Positions 1 through 9,088 of a stretch of 64,000 bases of DNA are shown here, piece by piece. Under the pieces are notes generated by a model that was given only the letters and a program-made list of their open reading frames with translations, had not been told where the DNA came from and ran no database searches. How positions within the stretch are numbered: position 1 is the first letter of the stretch; every line of letters begins with the position of its first letter. The stretch comes from Nitrospira sp. (GTDB lineage Bacteria; Nitrospirota; Nitrospiria; Nitrospirales; Nitrospiraceae), in contig SWDS01000002.1 of NCBI GenBank assembly GCA_005116745.1, positions 382,311-446,310 of the forward strand. The letters are read 5' to 3'. The translations under genes were made by a program, and so were the position numbers.

Positions 1-26
1 AGTTCCATATGCGCAGTATCGCATAA

Positions 27-152
27 ACAGGGTCAGTAGTGTTAACAGGCCCTAGTACGACCAACCCCACGGCGGTGGGCACCGGCGGCACCCCCTTCAT
101 GATGTATCTACAAAAGCACCTGGACGAGACGAAGCAAGCTATCGTGGCCTAA
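27..152 (+). pseudogene. C-terminal remnant resembling indoleamine 2,3-dioxygenase
   Basis: The frame ending at the TAA at 150-152 reads as about 41 residues finishing with GTGGTPFMMYLQKHLDET and a short Ala-rich tail. A GTGGT-x-(F/L)M-x-FL segment close to the C-terminus is typical of the indoleamine 2,3-dioxygenase family of haem enzymes. The same frame is closed upstream by a TAA at 24-26, so within this window only a broken 3' end is left. The gene may continue in another frame outside the window. The assignment rests on one short motif and is tentative. Confidence 0.33.
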
Positions 153-262
153 AGCGAGTAGATACATGTTGAATGCGATTGTTGTTCTTGTTACTCACGA
201 CAGGCGAGAGATTCAGATTTTTGGATAACGGCCCTGGATACTCGCAACGAGAACAGTGGAGG

Positions 263-1150
263 CTACTCAAAAACTTCCCGCGCCACGCGCTGAGCAATGA
301 GACGAAACCCCTGATTAAGCCCATCGATAAGAAGTTTAGCGCCATCCTTGTTCCACTCTGTAACCCGAAGACTTCCCCCTAGATACACCAAGGTGTTGTG
401 CCGAATATAGGACCCATCATCCGTATGAAGAAGGGTCGTCTCAATATGGACGAAGAGCTGATAAGGTCCATCCGGCTCCAAACCACGAAACTCGATCAAT
501 CGAATCTTCATTTTGAGGAGTGTTGCTATCCCTTTATCATGCAGTAGCTGATATTGACTGCCCTCTCTTTTGCCATACATATCTGGTGCCTCGTCGGGCA
601 ATTGTTTTACCAGCTCAAAGCTATACGCCGGGTGTCTCTGGACCACAGTCCAGATCTCATCCCACAACCTTTCCGAAAGCCCGCTTGTGTCGAGAGATTC
701 CTGGACCACTCGGATAGCAGAACTTTGCATTAATCCCATTAACAGTGAGTTTGAATAGATTCTCTCGTCAATGGCTCGGGCACCTCCGCCAGCGCCTCGT
801 GTAAGGACTTGTCCCCCCAAGTGGAAAGGAACTGCTAGCAGACACCCTTGGTTTCTACATTTAAATCCCTCAAACTCCTTAAAAGTCTTCGCTTGCTTAT
901 CACCTTCCAAATCCCCTTGTCCGGAATTATAAAGGCGATCCTGCATTTCTCGTAGCTCACCATCAACAAAAAAAGGGGGGCGTGAATACCAAACCTCTGA
1001 GCCTGATAGCCTAACTATTACTCCTATCGTCCCCAATCCCTGTCGCTCTATCTCTATAAGAGTTGACAACAAGGCCACACCCTTCGTCGTACATGCAGTG
1101 AGAGTGAATTGAGTACCAAGCACTAGAAGAATGAGGAGGAACTTATACAT
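263..1150 (-). CDS. putative outer-membrane lipoprotein, unknown function
   Basis: A 295-residue protein with a lipoprotein signal peptide: a hydrophobic stretch of about 15 residues ends in the lipobox LTAC, so Cys20 would be lipidated after cleavage. The rest is a mixed alpha/beta soluble domain with no motif I recognise. It stands alone, transcribed away from the BolA/glutaredoxin pair, with gene remnants on both sides. The region has slightly AT-richer codon use than its neighbours, which would fit acquired DNA. Start choice: this ATG places the signal peptide directly at the N-terminus. Surface or periplasmic localisation is inferred from the lipobox only. Confidence 0.7.
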   Translation of the reverse strand: MYKFLLILLVLGTQFTLTACTTKGVALLSTLIEIERQGLGTIGVIVRLSGSEVWYSRPPFFVDGELREMQDRLYNSGQGDLEGDKQAKTFKEFEGFKCRNQGCLLAVPFHLGGQVLTRGAGGGARAIDERIYSNSLLMGLMQSSAIRVVQESLDTSGLSERLWDEIWTVVQRHPAYSFELVKQLPDEAPDMYGKREGSQYQLLHDKGIATLLKMKIRLIEFRGLEPDGPYQLFVHIETTLLHTDDGSYIRHNTLVYLGGSLRVTEWNKDGAKLLIDGLNQGFRLIAQRVAREVFE

Positions 1151-1455
1151 GCGTTACCCACGCCTATAGGTTCTGGCCCATGCCCATACCATCCTCTCCA
1201 GCATTGACCTTCAGAAACCATACCCCTTAAGTTGACAGGATGAAAAAAGGCTGCCGAAGCAACCTACTGCGTCACAGGGTTGTTACAATCCTTGGTAGTC
1301 GCAAGAAGAAACAGCAACAGGCTTCATTCTACAAGGTGATGCGGGAGAATAGGGGTGGAGCGATATGACAGGTGCTACGGTGCCTCACCGAGGCTTGATC
1401 ATGTGAGGATTCCGGGAACTGATCAAAAACGCAATCACATTCATGAGACGCTGAC

Positions 1456-1611
1456 TCAGGGCACTGAATCAAACAGCATTCGCACTTCTTGATCAAGTCC
1501 TAATGCATCAGCCTGGGCAACAAGGCTTTCCCGATCTATCCCGTTAGGCTTTCTCACCGCCACAATGCCTCGGGCATCTCAGATGGAACGGATGAGCGAG
1601 TTGGCCCGCAC
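1456..1611 (-). pseudogene. decayed small gene fragment, possibly nucleotidyltransferase C-terminus
   Basis: The 760 bases between the lipoprotein and the glutaredoxin hold no intact gene. Between 1611 and 1456 on the minus strand one frame reads as coherent protein apart from a single TGA at 1579-1581. After it comes DARGIVAVRKPNGIDRES and an acidic, Leu-rich end finishing LFDSVP. The pattern of aspartate-rich strand, basic turn and alanine-leucine helix resembles the tail of small nucleotidyltransferase-type antitoxin or resistance proteins. That resemblance is weak. A one-codon stop inside otherwise protein-like sequence is the evidence for decay. Nothing recognisable was found in the rest of this gap. 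Confidence 0.28.
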
Positions 1612-1858
1612 CTAAACAGAAATTGTCAGATTATTGGGAAGGAATATCACTGCGACGGCATTGCGACGAAGTCGAAGCCATAGAGGCGCATCCGAGAAAT
1701 AACGAAGGGATTCATCACCCGTCTGGCTTCCGAGCGTTATGGCACGACCAGGCTTCACGCGCCGTTCGCCAGCCGAGACTCCTCCACCCCTAAGCAGGAC
1801 GTTCCTGCTGGTCCCACAGCGCCTGTCGAACGAGCACCGCTCTTAATTGTAGATTATT

Positions 1859-1889
1859 CTTGCTCCCGCGTGCGCGCTCGGGGAGCAAG
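1859..1889 (-). terminator. hairpin downstream of the glutaredoxin gene
   Basis: A 9-bp perfect inverted repeat (arms 1859-1867 and 1881-1889, CTTGCTCCC paired with GGGAGCAAG) encloses a 13-base GC-rich loop, 21 bases past the glutaredoxin stop codon. No T-run follows on the minus strand, so intrinsic termination would be weak. An RNA-stability hairpin is equally possible. Confidence 0.35.
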
Positions 1890-1910
1890 AGACGAGCAGG
1901 GATGCCCTAC

Positions 1911-2234
1911 TTACTTCCCGAAAGCTTTTTTCAGCAGTGGTTCGATCTCGCCCTTAGCGGCCATGGGGTCGAGGACGTCGGTATCGCCGTAGAATGTCCC
2001 GTCGATAAACACCTTGGGGAGCGTCGGCCAATTGGTGATCTTCGCCAGCGCTTCCCGTTTCGCCGGTTGCGATAGGACGTCGATCAGTTCGTACGGGTAC
2101 CCATACTTATCGAAAAACTGCATGGTTTCCCTCGTGAACCCGCACATCGGCATGGTCTTCGTTCCCTTGCCGTAGATCAAAATTTTATGGGCTTTCACTT
2201 CGTTTTGGATTTCTTCTTCGATTTGGTCGGCCAT
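1911..2234 (-). CDS. grxD: Grx4-family monothiol glutaredoxin
   Basis: A 107-residue protein of the usual length for bacterial monothiol glutaredoxins. The active-site CGFT motif sits in PMCGFTRETMQFF near residue 32, with the WPTLPKVFIDGTFYG and glutathione-binding segments following. These proteins coordinate a glutathione-ligated [2Fe-2S] cluster with a partner and hand clusters on in the cytoplasm. The bolA-like gene lies 9 bases upstream in the same direction, and Grx4-BolA is an established cluster-binding pair, so the two form one operon. The start codon is preceded by AGGAGG within the intergenic gap. Confidence 0.93.
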   Translation of the reverse strand: MADQIEEEIQNEVKAHKILIYGKGTKTMPMCGFTRETMQFFDKYGYPYELIDVLSQPAKREALAKITNWPTLPKVFIDGTFYGDTDVLDPMAAKGEIEPLLKKAFGK

Positions 2235-2243
2235 AATATCCTC

Positions 2244-2483
2244 CTAAGCCTCATCTCTGGTACGCGCGGTTAATTCGAGCGCATGGATTCGTCCGTCTTT
2301 CATCGGCACGTCTAACGCTTGATAGATCATCCGATGCCGGTCTAAGAGGTTTTTCCCATGAAAACCATCTGAGACAATCACAACCTTGAGGTGGTCCATG
2401 GTTCCTGTACGGTCGGTCACTGTCACCACGGCATCCGGCAAGGACTTACGAACATAGTCAGTTAGTACGTCTGGGGTAATCAC
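2244..2483 (-). CDS. bolA: BolA family protein
   Basis: A 79-residue BolA/IbaG-type protein. It has a variable N-terminus, a central VTVTDRTGTMDHLKVVIVS strand-turn segment, then the helix-turn-helix-like GKNLLDRHRMIYQAL and a C-terminal AIHALELTART strand, all in family order. It is known to form heterodimers with monothiol glutaredoxins that share an Fe-S cluster, with roles in iron-sulphur trafficking and stress response. It is the first gene of a two-gene operon with the glutaredoxin 9 bases downstream. About 250 bases of non-coding sequence separate it from the divergent response-regulator gene and must hold both promoters. Confidence 0.9.
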   Translation of the reverse strand: MITPDVLTDYVRKSLPDAVVTVTDRTGTMDHLKVVIVSDGFHGKNLLDRHRMIYQALDVPMKDGRIHALELTARTRDEA

Positions 2484-2735
2484 CGGCCTCCACTCCTTTT
2501 ATTTAGAGCATACACTAGCTGAAATTGGTTCTGAAACGCAATGTGCATCCTCGCTGGTGGTTTTCCACAATTATGGTGGTGCATGTGAACCAGCCTCCAC
2601 CAGCGACACACGGTTCTGATTGAGCAAGCCGTTGAATTATTTCAGCCTCACCTTCCTCACGTTTCGGTATCAAGCTTGCGATACTTACAATACATACGAA
2701 CACAGATTACCCCGCCATTCACGAAGGAGGTCGTT

Positions 2736-3170
2736 ATGAGCGAATTCAAATCCGGGTTTTTTGTGGGAGGTGAGAGCTGCAATGGCCGCGTCCTCGTTGT
2801 GGATGATGAGCCCGATATCCGCAAGGTCGTCCGCCTGACGTTGCAGAAAGCCGGCTATGATGTCCTCGAGGCAGAGAATGGCGAGAAGGCCATTGAAACC
2901 ATCAACTACGGTGAAAATCGGCTGCTTCTTGACGTCATCATCTGCGACATCCGCATGCCAAAGGTGAATGGGATCGAAGCGATCGCCTACTTCCGCCAGA
3001 ATTATACTCGGGTCCCCTTGATCGTCCTGACCGGATTCCCCGACACCGACATGGCCACGGCCTTACTGCGACAAGGTGTGGTGGATTATCTTGTGAAACC
3101 GGTAGAGGGCGAGAAACTGAAGGCCTCCGTCGCACGTGCCATGGAGCAGCGTGAATTGGCCCATCTCTGA
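2736..3170 (+). CDS. stand-alone response regulator receiver protein
   Basis: A 144-residue single receiver domain with no output domain. The acidic pocket is VVDDEPD (residues 21-27), the phospho-acceptor is Asp71 in IICDIRMPK, the conserved Thr lies in VLTG near residue 99 and Lys121 is in YLVKP. The start at 2736 is chosen because an AAGGAGG ribosome site lies six bases upstream; a longer in-frame version from 2676 would have no such site. Two histidine kinases follow directly, so this protein probably takes phosphate from one or both. A CheY-like or phosphorelay role fits the lack of an effector domain. Confidence 0.9.
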   Translation: MSEFKSGFFVGGESCNGRVLVVDDEPDIRKVVRLTLQKAGYDVLEAENGEKAIETINYGENRLLLDVIICDIRMPKVNGIEAIAYFRQNYTRVPLIVLTGFPDTDMATALLRQGVVDYLVKPVEGEKLKASVARAMEQRELAHL

Positions 3171-3202
3171 GGGAACGGGCCACAGCATCGCAGGGAGCCA
3201 GC

Positions 3203-4300
3203 ATGACGATCATCTCTCCGACCATGTCCCATCCGCAAGCCGACAATCGGGGAATCGAACCAGCTCCCGCCTCGCCTCCGATGAGAGTGGCCATCATTGG
3301 GGCGGGGCGGGGGGGCATGGCCCTGCTCGATGTGCTCCATCAGATCAGCAGGATTCAGATCGTCGGCATCACCGATCAGAATCCCTCGGCTCCCGGGCTC
3401 ACACGCGCCCAAGAGCTCCATGTGCCGGTCTATGACCGGGTGACCGACTTGATCACGCACCAAGAGCTCAACCTTGTGATAGACGTCACCGGTGATCCAG
3501 CCATGGAGTCGGTGCTTCGGGAGGAGGTGCCTGCGGGGGCCGACGTAGTCAATGGCCAGACCGCACGGCTTCTCTGGGTACTCGTGCAACATGAATCGAC
3601 ATTGCAAACTGAATTGCTCCATGCAGAGAAACTTGCTGGAATCGGCTCGTTCGCCGCCGGCATCGCGCATGACATGAACAATCCGCTCCAGCTGATTCTG
3701 GGTCTGGCAGAAAATCTGACGGACGAAACGGACCTGGAAGCCGTGCACCTGCAGGCCCACGATATTATTGAAGCCGTGAAACGGACGACGGCCATTTGTC
3801 GAGACCTTACGTCCTATTCTCGTCGCGCATCGTTACGGCAAGACTGCCTGATTAACGTCAGCGGCAAGTTGGATGAAGCGCTCAAGATTGCTCGCTATGC
3901 GGTGGGGCTCCAAGACATTGAAATTCGAAAACTGTATCAACCCGACGTCGTGGTCAAGGGGAACCCCGATGAGCTTCTCCATGTGTTCGTCAATCTCATT
4001 ACCAACGCCGTGCAGGCCATGGATCACCACGGAACCTTGACGCTGGAAGCCACCGCGATGGCCGACGCGACGCAGATTCGTGTCTCCGATACCGGCAGCG
4101 GCATCGCTCCAGAGCTCCTTGGTCGAATCTTTGAACCCTTCTTCACGACAAAACCACCAGGGAAGGGAACCGGATTGGGTTTGTACAATATTAAAAATGT
4201 CATCCATCACATGAATGGCACGATAGGGGTCGACAGTCAGATCGGCCGAGGCTCAACCTTTACCCTCACATTTCCCGGTGAGAGGAGCACTCAATCGTGA
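3203..4300 (+). CDS. soluble histidine kinase with N-terminal Rossmann domain
   Basis: A 365-residue cytoplasmic protein. Residues about 27-130 form a Rossmann-like fold starting VAIIGAGRGG, with the following helix, acidic strand and DVTG segment of NAD(P)-binding domains. A HisKA-type helix pair follows, with the phosphorylated His156 in AHDMNNPLQ. The HATPase domain has the N box (VNLITNAVQA), DTGSGI and GTGLGL. No membrane segment is present. The Rossmann part suggests sensing of a nucleotide cofactor or redox state, but this is inference. It starts 32 bases after the receiver gene and overlaps the next kinase gene by 4 bases. Confidence 0.88.
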   Translation: MTIISPTMSHPQADNRGIEPAPASPPMRVAIIGAGRGGMALLDVLHQISRIQIVGITDQNPSAPGLTRAQELHVPVYDRVTDLITHQELNLVIDVTGDPAMESVLREEVPAGADVVNGQTARLLWVLVQHESTLQTELLHAEKLAGIGSFAAGIAHDMNNPLQLILGLAENLTDETDLEAVHLQAHDIIEAVKRTTAICRDLTSYSRRASLRQDCLINVSGKLDEALKIARYAVGLQDIEIRKLYQPDVVVKGNPDELLHVFVNLITNAVQAMDHHGTLTLEATAMADATQIRVSDTGSGIAPELLGRIFEPFFTTKPPGKGTGLGLYNIKNVIHHMNGTIGVDSQIGRGSTFTLTFPGERSTQS

Positions 4301-6792
4301 CGGAGACGCCGACATCCTCGCCGTCCGGCACCAGATGGGGGCTCAAGGCGAAAGTCATCCTCTCCATGCTGCTCGTCGGTGTCATCCCGCTCGTCGTCGG
4401 CTTAGGGATGGCATTCTGGCAGGGGTCTCAAGAAATCCGGGAAGTCAGTGGGGAAAGCTTTAAAGCACTAGCAACCGAAGCCGCCCGTAAACTCGACCTC
4501 CTCCTCGCCGAAGAAATCGCGCACACCGCGCGCATTGCGAATGACCCGGCGATCATTCGAGCGTTGGAGCAACGGCGTGATGCGCGGGGAGACCCCAAGA
4601 GTCCGACCACGGCACTCACTGACTTCGAGCAGCGCTGGAAGGAAAAAGACGCTGCCGCCGTCAAGTCCATTGCCGATAATCCTCTCAGCACCTTGCTCCA
4701 TGAATACTTTACCGGCGTCCATAGTGCGCCGGGCCAGTCGCTTCCGCACGTGGTTCGCTCATCGACAAAGATGCTGTTCCTGACCGATGCACAGGGCACA
4801 CTCGTCGGGACCATGACGGGCTATCCCGCGTTCCGCCACCAGAAGTCCCACTGGTGGCAGGGTGCCTTCAATAAAGCGGTAGGCAAGCTCTATATCGAAG
4901 ACATCCGTTTCGACGACCAGGTGAACGCCTATGTCTTCTCCATCTCACTTCCTGTCATGGATAGTCTCCGGTACGAAGTCGTCGGAGTGCTGCACCGCGT
5001 GATCGATGCCAAAGAGTTCTTCTCTCCCGCCACCCATGTCACTCGATTTGGAAAGACCGGCCACGTCATGTTGATTGACACCAACGGGATCGTCGTGAGC
5101 TGCCCGATTCTTCCCACCGGCGTCCCGTTGTCCGATCCGAAGCTCATCCCGCTCGTCACACCGCCACACCCCGGTTGGGTGCAAACCTCAAGCGACGGCC
5201 ACGGCGGACAGTCGACCTCCGTCATCGGCTTTGCCTCTCTGGCAGAGACCAGCCAGGCGACCAACGGCTCGATCGACAATGGGTCATGGCACACCTTCGT
5301 CTGGCAATCGTCCGATGAACTCTTCGCGCCGATTCAACATCTGTTCACCTGGGTGACGGTGTTCGGAGCCGTCGCTGTCGTGCTACTGGCCTCGCTGGGC
5401 TACGTCGCCGCCAGCCGCATCGTGACGCCCGTACGGCAACTGCAACTGGCCGCGCAATCAATCGGGCGCGGTGAATTGCGGACACCGATTCAGATCCACA
5501 CGGGTGACGAATTAGAGGACCTGGCCGAAGAATTCAACCGCATGAACCAGCAGTTGAAAGCGGCCTTCGCCGGATTGACTGACCAGGTCAAGCTGAAAAC
5601 CCAGGAGGTCCAGGTCCTCCAGCAGTCGACGGATCAGATCTTAGACGCCGTCCCCACTCCCATTCTCCTCATTGATGCCCACGAAACTGTACGCTACATC
5701 AATCAGGCGGCCCGCGATTCCTTCAAGGTCCAGGAACCAATGTCAGACGCATCCCTGTTCACGATTCTTCCACTTGACCCAGCCGTTCAGAAACAGCTTC
5801 ACGCAGAGTTCCAAGCCAACGGGGAGACGGCTCTTGCCACAGCCGGCATCACGCGCGAAACAGCGCCGAGGGATCCACTTGCGCCGAGTGCCAATCATGA
5901 ATCGGTGCACCATCGTGCTGAGCTTCATATTGGATCGCGCATCTATCACTATCAATGGTTCCGATTACCCACGAGACCAGGAGAAGAAGATAGCATCGGG
6001 CTGGTGCTTCGAGACACCACGGACGAGAGCCAACTGCAAGATAAGCTGGTCCAGGCTGAAAAAACAGGAAGCCTTGGCGTCCTCACCGCTGGAATCGGCC
6101 ACGAACTCAACAACCCCTTGTTCGGGATCATCGGGTTGGGGGAAGCGATTCAGGATGAGCAGGATTTGGAGCAGATCAAGTCTTGCGCCCAGGACATCGT
6201 GGCCCATGGCCGTCGCATGGCGACGATCGTTCGTGATTTTACCGGCGTGACAAACCGTGAAGCCTTCGACAAACAGGTACCGGTGCCTGTAGAGCAGATA
6301 TTAGACCAAGTGCTGGCGACGGCACAGACCACCGTTGAAATGAAAGACATTGTGATCCACAAGACCTATGCGGGCCATACCCCTGTGCTGGTCTTTCCCG
6401 ACCAACTTCGGCAAGCGTTGGTGAATCTCGTGACCAATGCCACCCAAGCCATGAAGGGGACCGGCACGCTCACGTTGACGACCGCCGTCTCGGACCACAC
6501 GGTGACGACGACGATCGCCGATTCTGGCCCCGGCATCTCCAAACAGCACTTGTCAAAAGTCTTCGATCCATTTTTTACGACCAAGGGACAAGGGGAAGGT
6601 TCTGGACTCGGGCTCACGGTGTCCCGACGGATTATCCGAAAGTTTGGGGGTGATCTCCGTATCGAAAGCGTCGAAGGCCAAGGCACCACCTGCGTCGTTA
6701 CTCTTCCGATCAGTTCTCCACGATCTCCCGAAGGAGGCCCATGGACACCGTCCGCGTCACGTTCCGAGCCGCAACCATCGCACTCTTCGTAG
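4297..6792 (+). CDS. membrane sensor histidine kinase (Cache-HAMP-PAS-HisKA-HATPase)
   Basis: An 831-residue kinase. A first membrane helix (about residues 24-46) is followed by a periplasmic Cache-like region of about 300 residues, a second helix near 350-372 and a HAMP domain (VTPVRQLQLAAQSIGRGEL). A short coiled coil, a PAS domain near 445-560, a HisKA domain with His602 in GHELNNP and an HATPase domain with DSGPGI and GSGLGL complete it. The GTG start is used because it gives the 4-base GTGA overlap typical of translational coupling with the Rossmann kinase. The 3' end overlaps the haem-protein gene by 52 bases. The ligand of the Cache domain cannot be read from sequence. Confidence 0.92.
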   Translation: MTETPTSSPSGTRWGLKAKVILSMLLVGVIPLVVGLGMAFWQGSQEIREVSGESFKALATEAARKLDLLLAEEIAHTARIANDPAIIRALEQRRDARGDPKSPTTALTDFEQRWKEKDAAAVKSIADNPLSTLLHEYFTGVHSAPGQSLPHVVRSSTKMLFLTDAQGTLVGTMTGYPAFRHQKSHWWQGAFNKAVGKLYIEDIRFDDQVNAYVFSISLPVMDSLRYEVVGVLHRVIDAKEFFSPATHVTRFGKTGHVMLIDTNGIVVSCPILPTGVPLSDPKLIPLVTPPHPGWVQTSSDGHGGQSTSVIGFASLAETSQATNGSIDNGSWHTFVWQSSDELFAPIQHLFTWVTVFGAVAVVLLASLGYVAASRIVTPVRQLQLAAQSIGRGELRTPIQIHTGDELEDLAEEFNRMNQQLKAAFAGLTDQVKLKTQEVQVLQQSTDQILDAVPTPILLIDAHETVRYINQAARDSFKVQEPMSDASLFTILPLDPAVQKQLHAEFQANGETALATAGITRETAPRDPLAPSANHESVHHRAELHIGSRIYHYQWFRLPTRPGEEDSIGLVLRDTTDESQLQDKLVQAEKTGSLGVLTAGIGHELNNPLFGIIGLGEAIQDEQDLEQIKSCAQDIVAHGRRMATIVRDFTGVTNREAFDKQVPVPVEQILDQVLATAQTTVEMKDIVIHKTYAGHTPVLVFPDQLRQALVNLVTNATQAMKGTGTLTLTTAVSDHTVTTTIADSGPGISKQHLSKVFDPFFTTKGQGEGSGLGLTVSRRIIRKFGGDLRIESVEGQGTTCVVTLPISSPRSPEGGPWTPSASRSEPQPSHSS

Positions 6793-7334
6793 GGGGACTC
6801 TGGGGCGTGACGTCTCTTGACGCAGCCAAGGAGAACCCACCCATCGGCAGCATCTCTCCGGAGAGAGTCGCCGATTACGTATATGCCATCCTGGAGGCCG
6901 ACCGGACGATCTATACGACCCACATCGTCAACCGCATGCAGGAGAAAGGTATCGTCGCTGCGACCGAACATTGGGAGCAGGACAGCACACTCCTGCTGCC
7001 GGCTCAGTTTCTTCAACATTCAGGCCGGTTGGTCGCCGAGAGTGGGCGGGGCATCCGCTACAGACTGATCGGGTTCTCTCCGATCTATCAACGCAACGCG
7101 CCTGCGACCGAGTTTGAACGCAAAGCGCTGGAGGGGCTCAGGCGACAGCCTGACCGGCCAATTACCGGAGTGGTGTCAAGCGGCAAGAAGCAGTACTTCC
7201 AAGCCATCTATGCAGACCGTGCCGTCTCATCTGCCTGCATCCTGTGCCACAACAGTCATCCGTTAAGCCCGAAGCAGGACTTCAAGTTGAATGATGTGAT
7301 GGGTGGGATCGCCATTACAATTCCGCTGGAGTAG
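6741..7334 (+). CDS. DUF3365 / Tll0287-like periplasmic haem protein
   Basis: A 197-residue exported protein with a signal peptide (hydrophobic core IALFVGGLWGVTSLDA). The body matches the DUF3365 type: an N-terminal helix, a strand region with a YRLIGFSPIY segment, and one c-type haem motif CILCH near residue 176. Members of this family are PAS-like haem sensors or redox proteins in the periplasm. The start at 6741 lies 52 bases inside the kinase gene, behind a GGAGG, implying coupled expression. The context suggests that it conveys redox or gas information to the membrane kinase, which is inference. Confidence 0.83.
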   Translation: MDTVRVTFRAATIALFVGGLWGVTSLDAAKENPPIGSISPERVADYVYAILEADRTIYTTHIVNRMQEKGIVAATEHWEQDSTLLLPAQFLQHSGRLVAESGRGIRYRLIGFSPIYQRNAPATEFERKALEGLRRQPDRPITGVVSSGKKQYFQAIYADRAVSSACILCHNSHPLSPKQDFKLNDVMGGIAITIPLE

Positions 7335-7405
7335 CAGGACACGTGAGCGGTCATTGTCGGCTTGAGAGCCAACATACTGTGCGCGGATGCAGCGTAACAA
7401 GGAAG

Positions 7406-8503
7406 TTACGAAGGCGTGGATGGGTTCATAGAAACGGCCGGTGGCTTGAGGTGGTACTCCTCTCGATAGATCTGCACCGCTGTCATCAGCAGGCTGATAA
7501 GGATCGGGCCGACGAACAGTCCAAGCAACCCGTACAGCGCCAACCCGCCCAACACGCTGAGCACGAGGAGCAACACGGGAATCTGCACATCTTGGCCGAT
7601 CAACCACGGGCGTAGGAACTGGTCGACCATCGACACGACGCCAATTCCCCACACCAGCATAATCAGCGCTTTCCCGCTCGCACCCACCCAGAATAGGTAG
7701 AGCGCCACGGGTCCCCACACCAGTCCCGTTCCGCCGAACGGGATCGGCGCCAACACGGTCGTCAACGCGGTCAGTCCCACCGGAAACGGCACATCGAGCG
7801 CCCAGTAAGCCATCCCAGACAAAAGCCCTTGAACGATCGCCGTGACCAGCATCCCTTTCACCACCGCCCGAATCGTTTGATCCAGCCGGATCAGGATTCT
7901 GGACTTGTGCGACTCCTCCATCGGAATCAAATCGTATAAGACGGTGAGCCACTGCTGACCGTCTTTGAAGAGAAAAAATAACACCAACAGCATAATGAAG
8001 AAATTCGTCACCAGCGCGAAGGTGTTCTTCAGCAAGCCTCCCATTCCTCCGACCAAAAACTGACCCAATTCCGTGACTCCACCGACGAGCGACTGTTCCA
8101 ATGACACGGTGGGACTGCCGGTCCCGGATACCGCCGCCTTCAACCAACCTCCCACCAACGGGATGCCGGCCACTTGATCCGGCAATCGCTGGAGCCCGCC
8201 GGCTGAGATCCATGCTCGGATCTCCTGCTCCGCTGCCCCGGCTTCCCGCACCAACATCACCCCCATGGCAACTAACGGCACAACAACAACCCCCAGCGCG
8301 CCGACGGTCAGCAGAGCGGCAGAGAGCGCGTCCTTCCCACCGAACCACTTGGCTAGCCGGACATGCATGGGGAAGGCCCAATGCGCCAACAGACCGGCCC
8401 ACAGGGCTGAAAAGACAAATGGTTTGAACATCAACCCGATTTGGTAGAGCAGCAAGACCAGAAGGGAAAAAAACACGATGGAAAAGATCTGTTGTCGAGT
8501 CAT
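7406..8503 (-). CDS. AI-2E family transporter / PerM-type permease
   Basis: A 365-residue polytopic inner-membrane protein with about eight hydrophobic segments, of the usual length for this family. The hydrophobic N-terminal pair, the central soluble part and the late LFFLFKDGQQW, PFGGTGLVWGP and LALYGLLGLFVGPI segments are characteristic. Family members have been linked to autoinducer-2 export and, in others, to sodium/proton exchange, so the substrate is uncertain. The gene converges with the sensor operon on the plus strand; 71 bases separate the stop codons and I see no strong terminator there. Confidence 0.88.
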   Translation of the reverse strand: MTRQQIFSIVFFSLLVLLLYQIGLMFKPFVFSALWAGLLAHWAFPMHVRLAKWFGGKDALSAALLTVGALGVVVVPLVAMGVMLVREAGAAEQEIRAWISAGGLQRLPDQVAGIPLVGGWLKAAVSGTGSPTVSLEQSLVGGVTELGQFLVGGMGGLLKNTFALVTNFFIMLLVLFFLFKDGQQWLTVLYDLIPMEESHKSRILIRLDQTIRAVVKGMLVTAIVQGLLSGMAYWALDVPFPVGLTALTTVLAPIPFGGTGLVWGPVALYLFWVGASGKALIMLVWGIGVVSMVDQFLRPWLIGQDVQIPVLLLVLSVLGGLALYGLLGLFVGPILISLLMTAVQIYREEYHLKPPAVSMNPSTPS

Positions 8504-8644
8504 AGCAAACGTCGCAGTCTCTCTGAAGCAGTATCGAGTAAATAGCAGATCTGTCGGCGTCTGTCACGGGAGGAAAGAATGGGATGGAAGGTGCAAGACC
8601 ACCGGACGTGAGGACGACACAACGAACGAGAGGCGGGAGTGCCC

Positions 8645-9088
8645 TTACAGGTCGACTTCCCGTCCGATCAACGCAACCGCTTTCCCACGATGCGCATTCA
8701 TGTCGCGAACATTATTCGGGACTCGAGGGGCTTCTTCTGGCCAGCCTGTGACCCCCATATCGCTGACCCCCTGAAATTTCGCGCCTTCTTCCATCAGCAT
8801 CATCGGACAATGGACTTCGCCGATCAAAATCGCGGTTTTGAGGAGCTGGATCTTCCCGGTTGCCGTGACCGTGGCTTTGATACGTCCACTGCTGATCAGC
8901 GAATCGGCGTGGATAGCTCCCTTCACCACTCCATCTTCCCCGACGATGACTTGCCCCTTCGTGTACACATCCCCTTCGAGTCGCCCATCGATCCGCACCG
9001 TACCATCGACTTTAATTTCCCCTTTGAGCTCAACACCTTTTGCCAACAGCGTAATATTGCCATCGTCGACAGACCCGGTCTTTTTCAT
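8645..9088 (-). CDS. bactofilin (polymer-forming cytoskeletal protein)
   Basis: A 147-residue bactofilin. After a short N-terminus come repeated beta-helix turns (KVDGTVRIDGRLEGDV, GVVKGAIHADSLISSGRI, GKIQLLKTAILIGEVHCP), each with hydrophobic residues at regular spacing, and then a short C-terminal tail. These proteins polymerise without nucleotides at the inner membrane and help position cell-wall enzymes. The start at 9088 is preferred because AGAGGAG lies at ideal spacing. An upstream in-frame extension of 39 residues reads as Arg/Pro-rich non-protein sequence. The next gene upstream is a class A penicillin-binding protein, a sensible functional neighbour. Confidence 0.9.
   Translation of the reverse strand: MKKTGSVDDGNITLLAKGVELKGEIKVDGTVRIDGRLEGDVYTKGQVIVGEDGVVKGAIHADSLISSGRIKATVTATGKIQLLKTAILIGEVHCPMMLMEEGAKFQGVSDMGVTGWPEEAPRVPNNVRDMNAHRGKAVALIGREVDL

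Noticed and set aside
7263-8567. 434-codon frame on the minus strand overlapping the permease gene
   Set aside because: It overlaps the AI-2E-type gene in another frame and has Arg/Gly/Ser-rich non-protein-like sequence. The 7406-8503 frame shows clear membrane segments instead.
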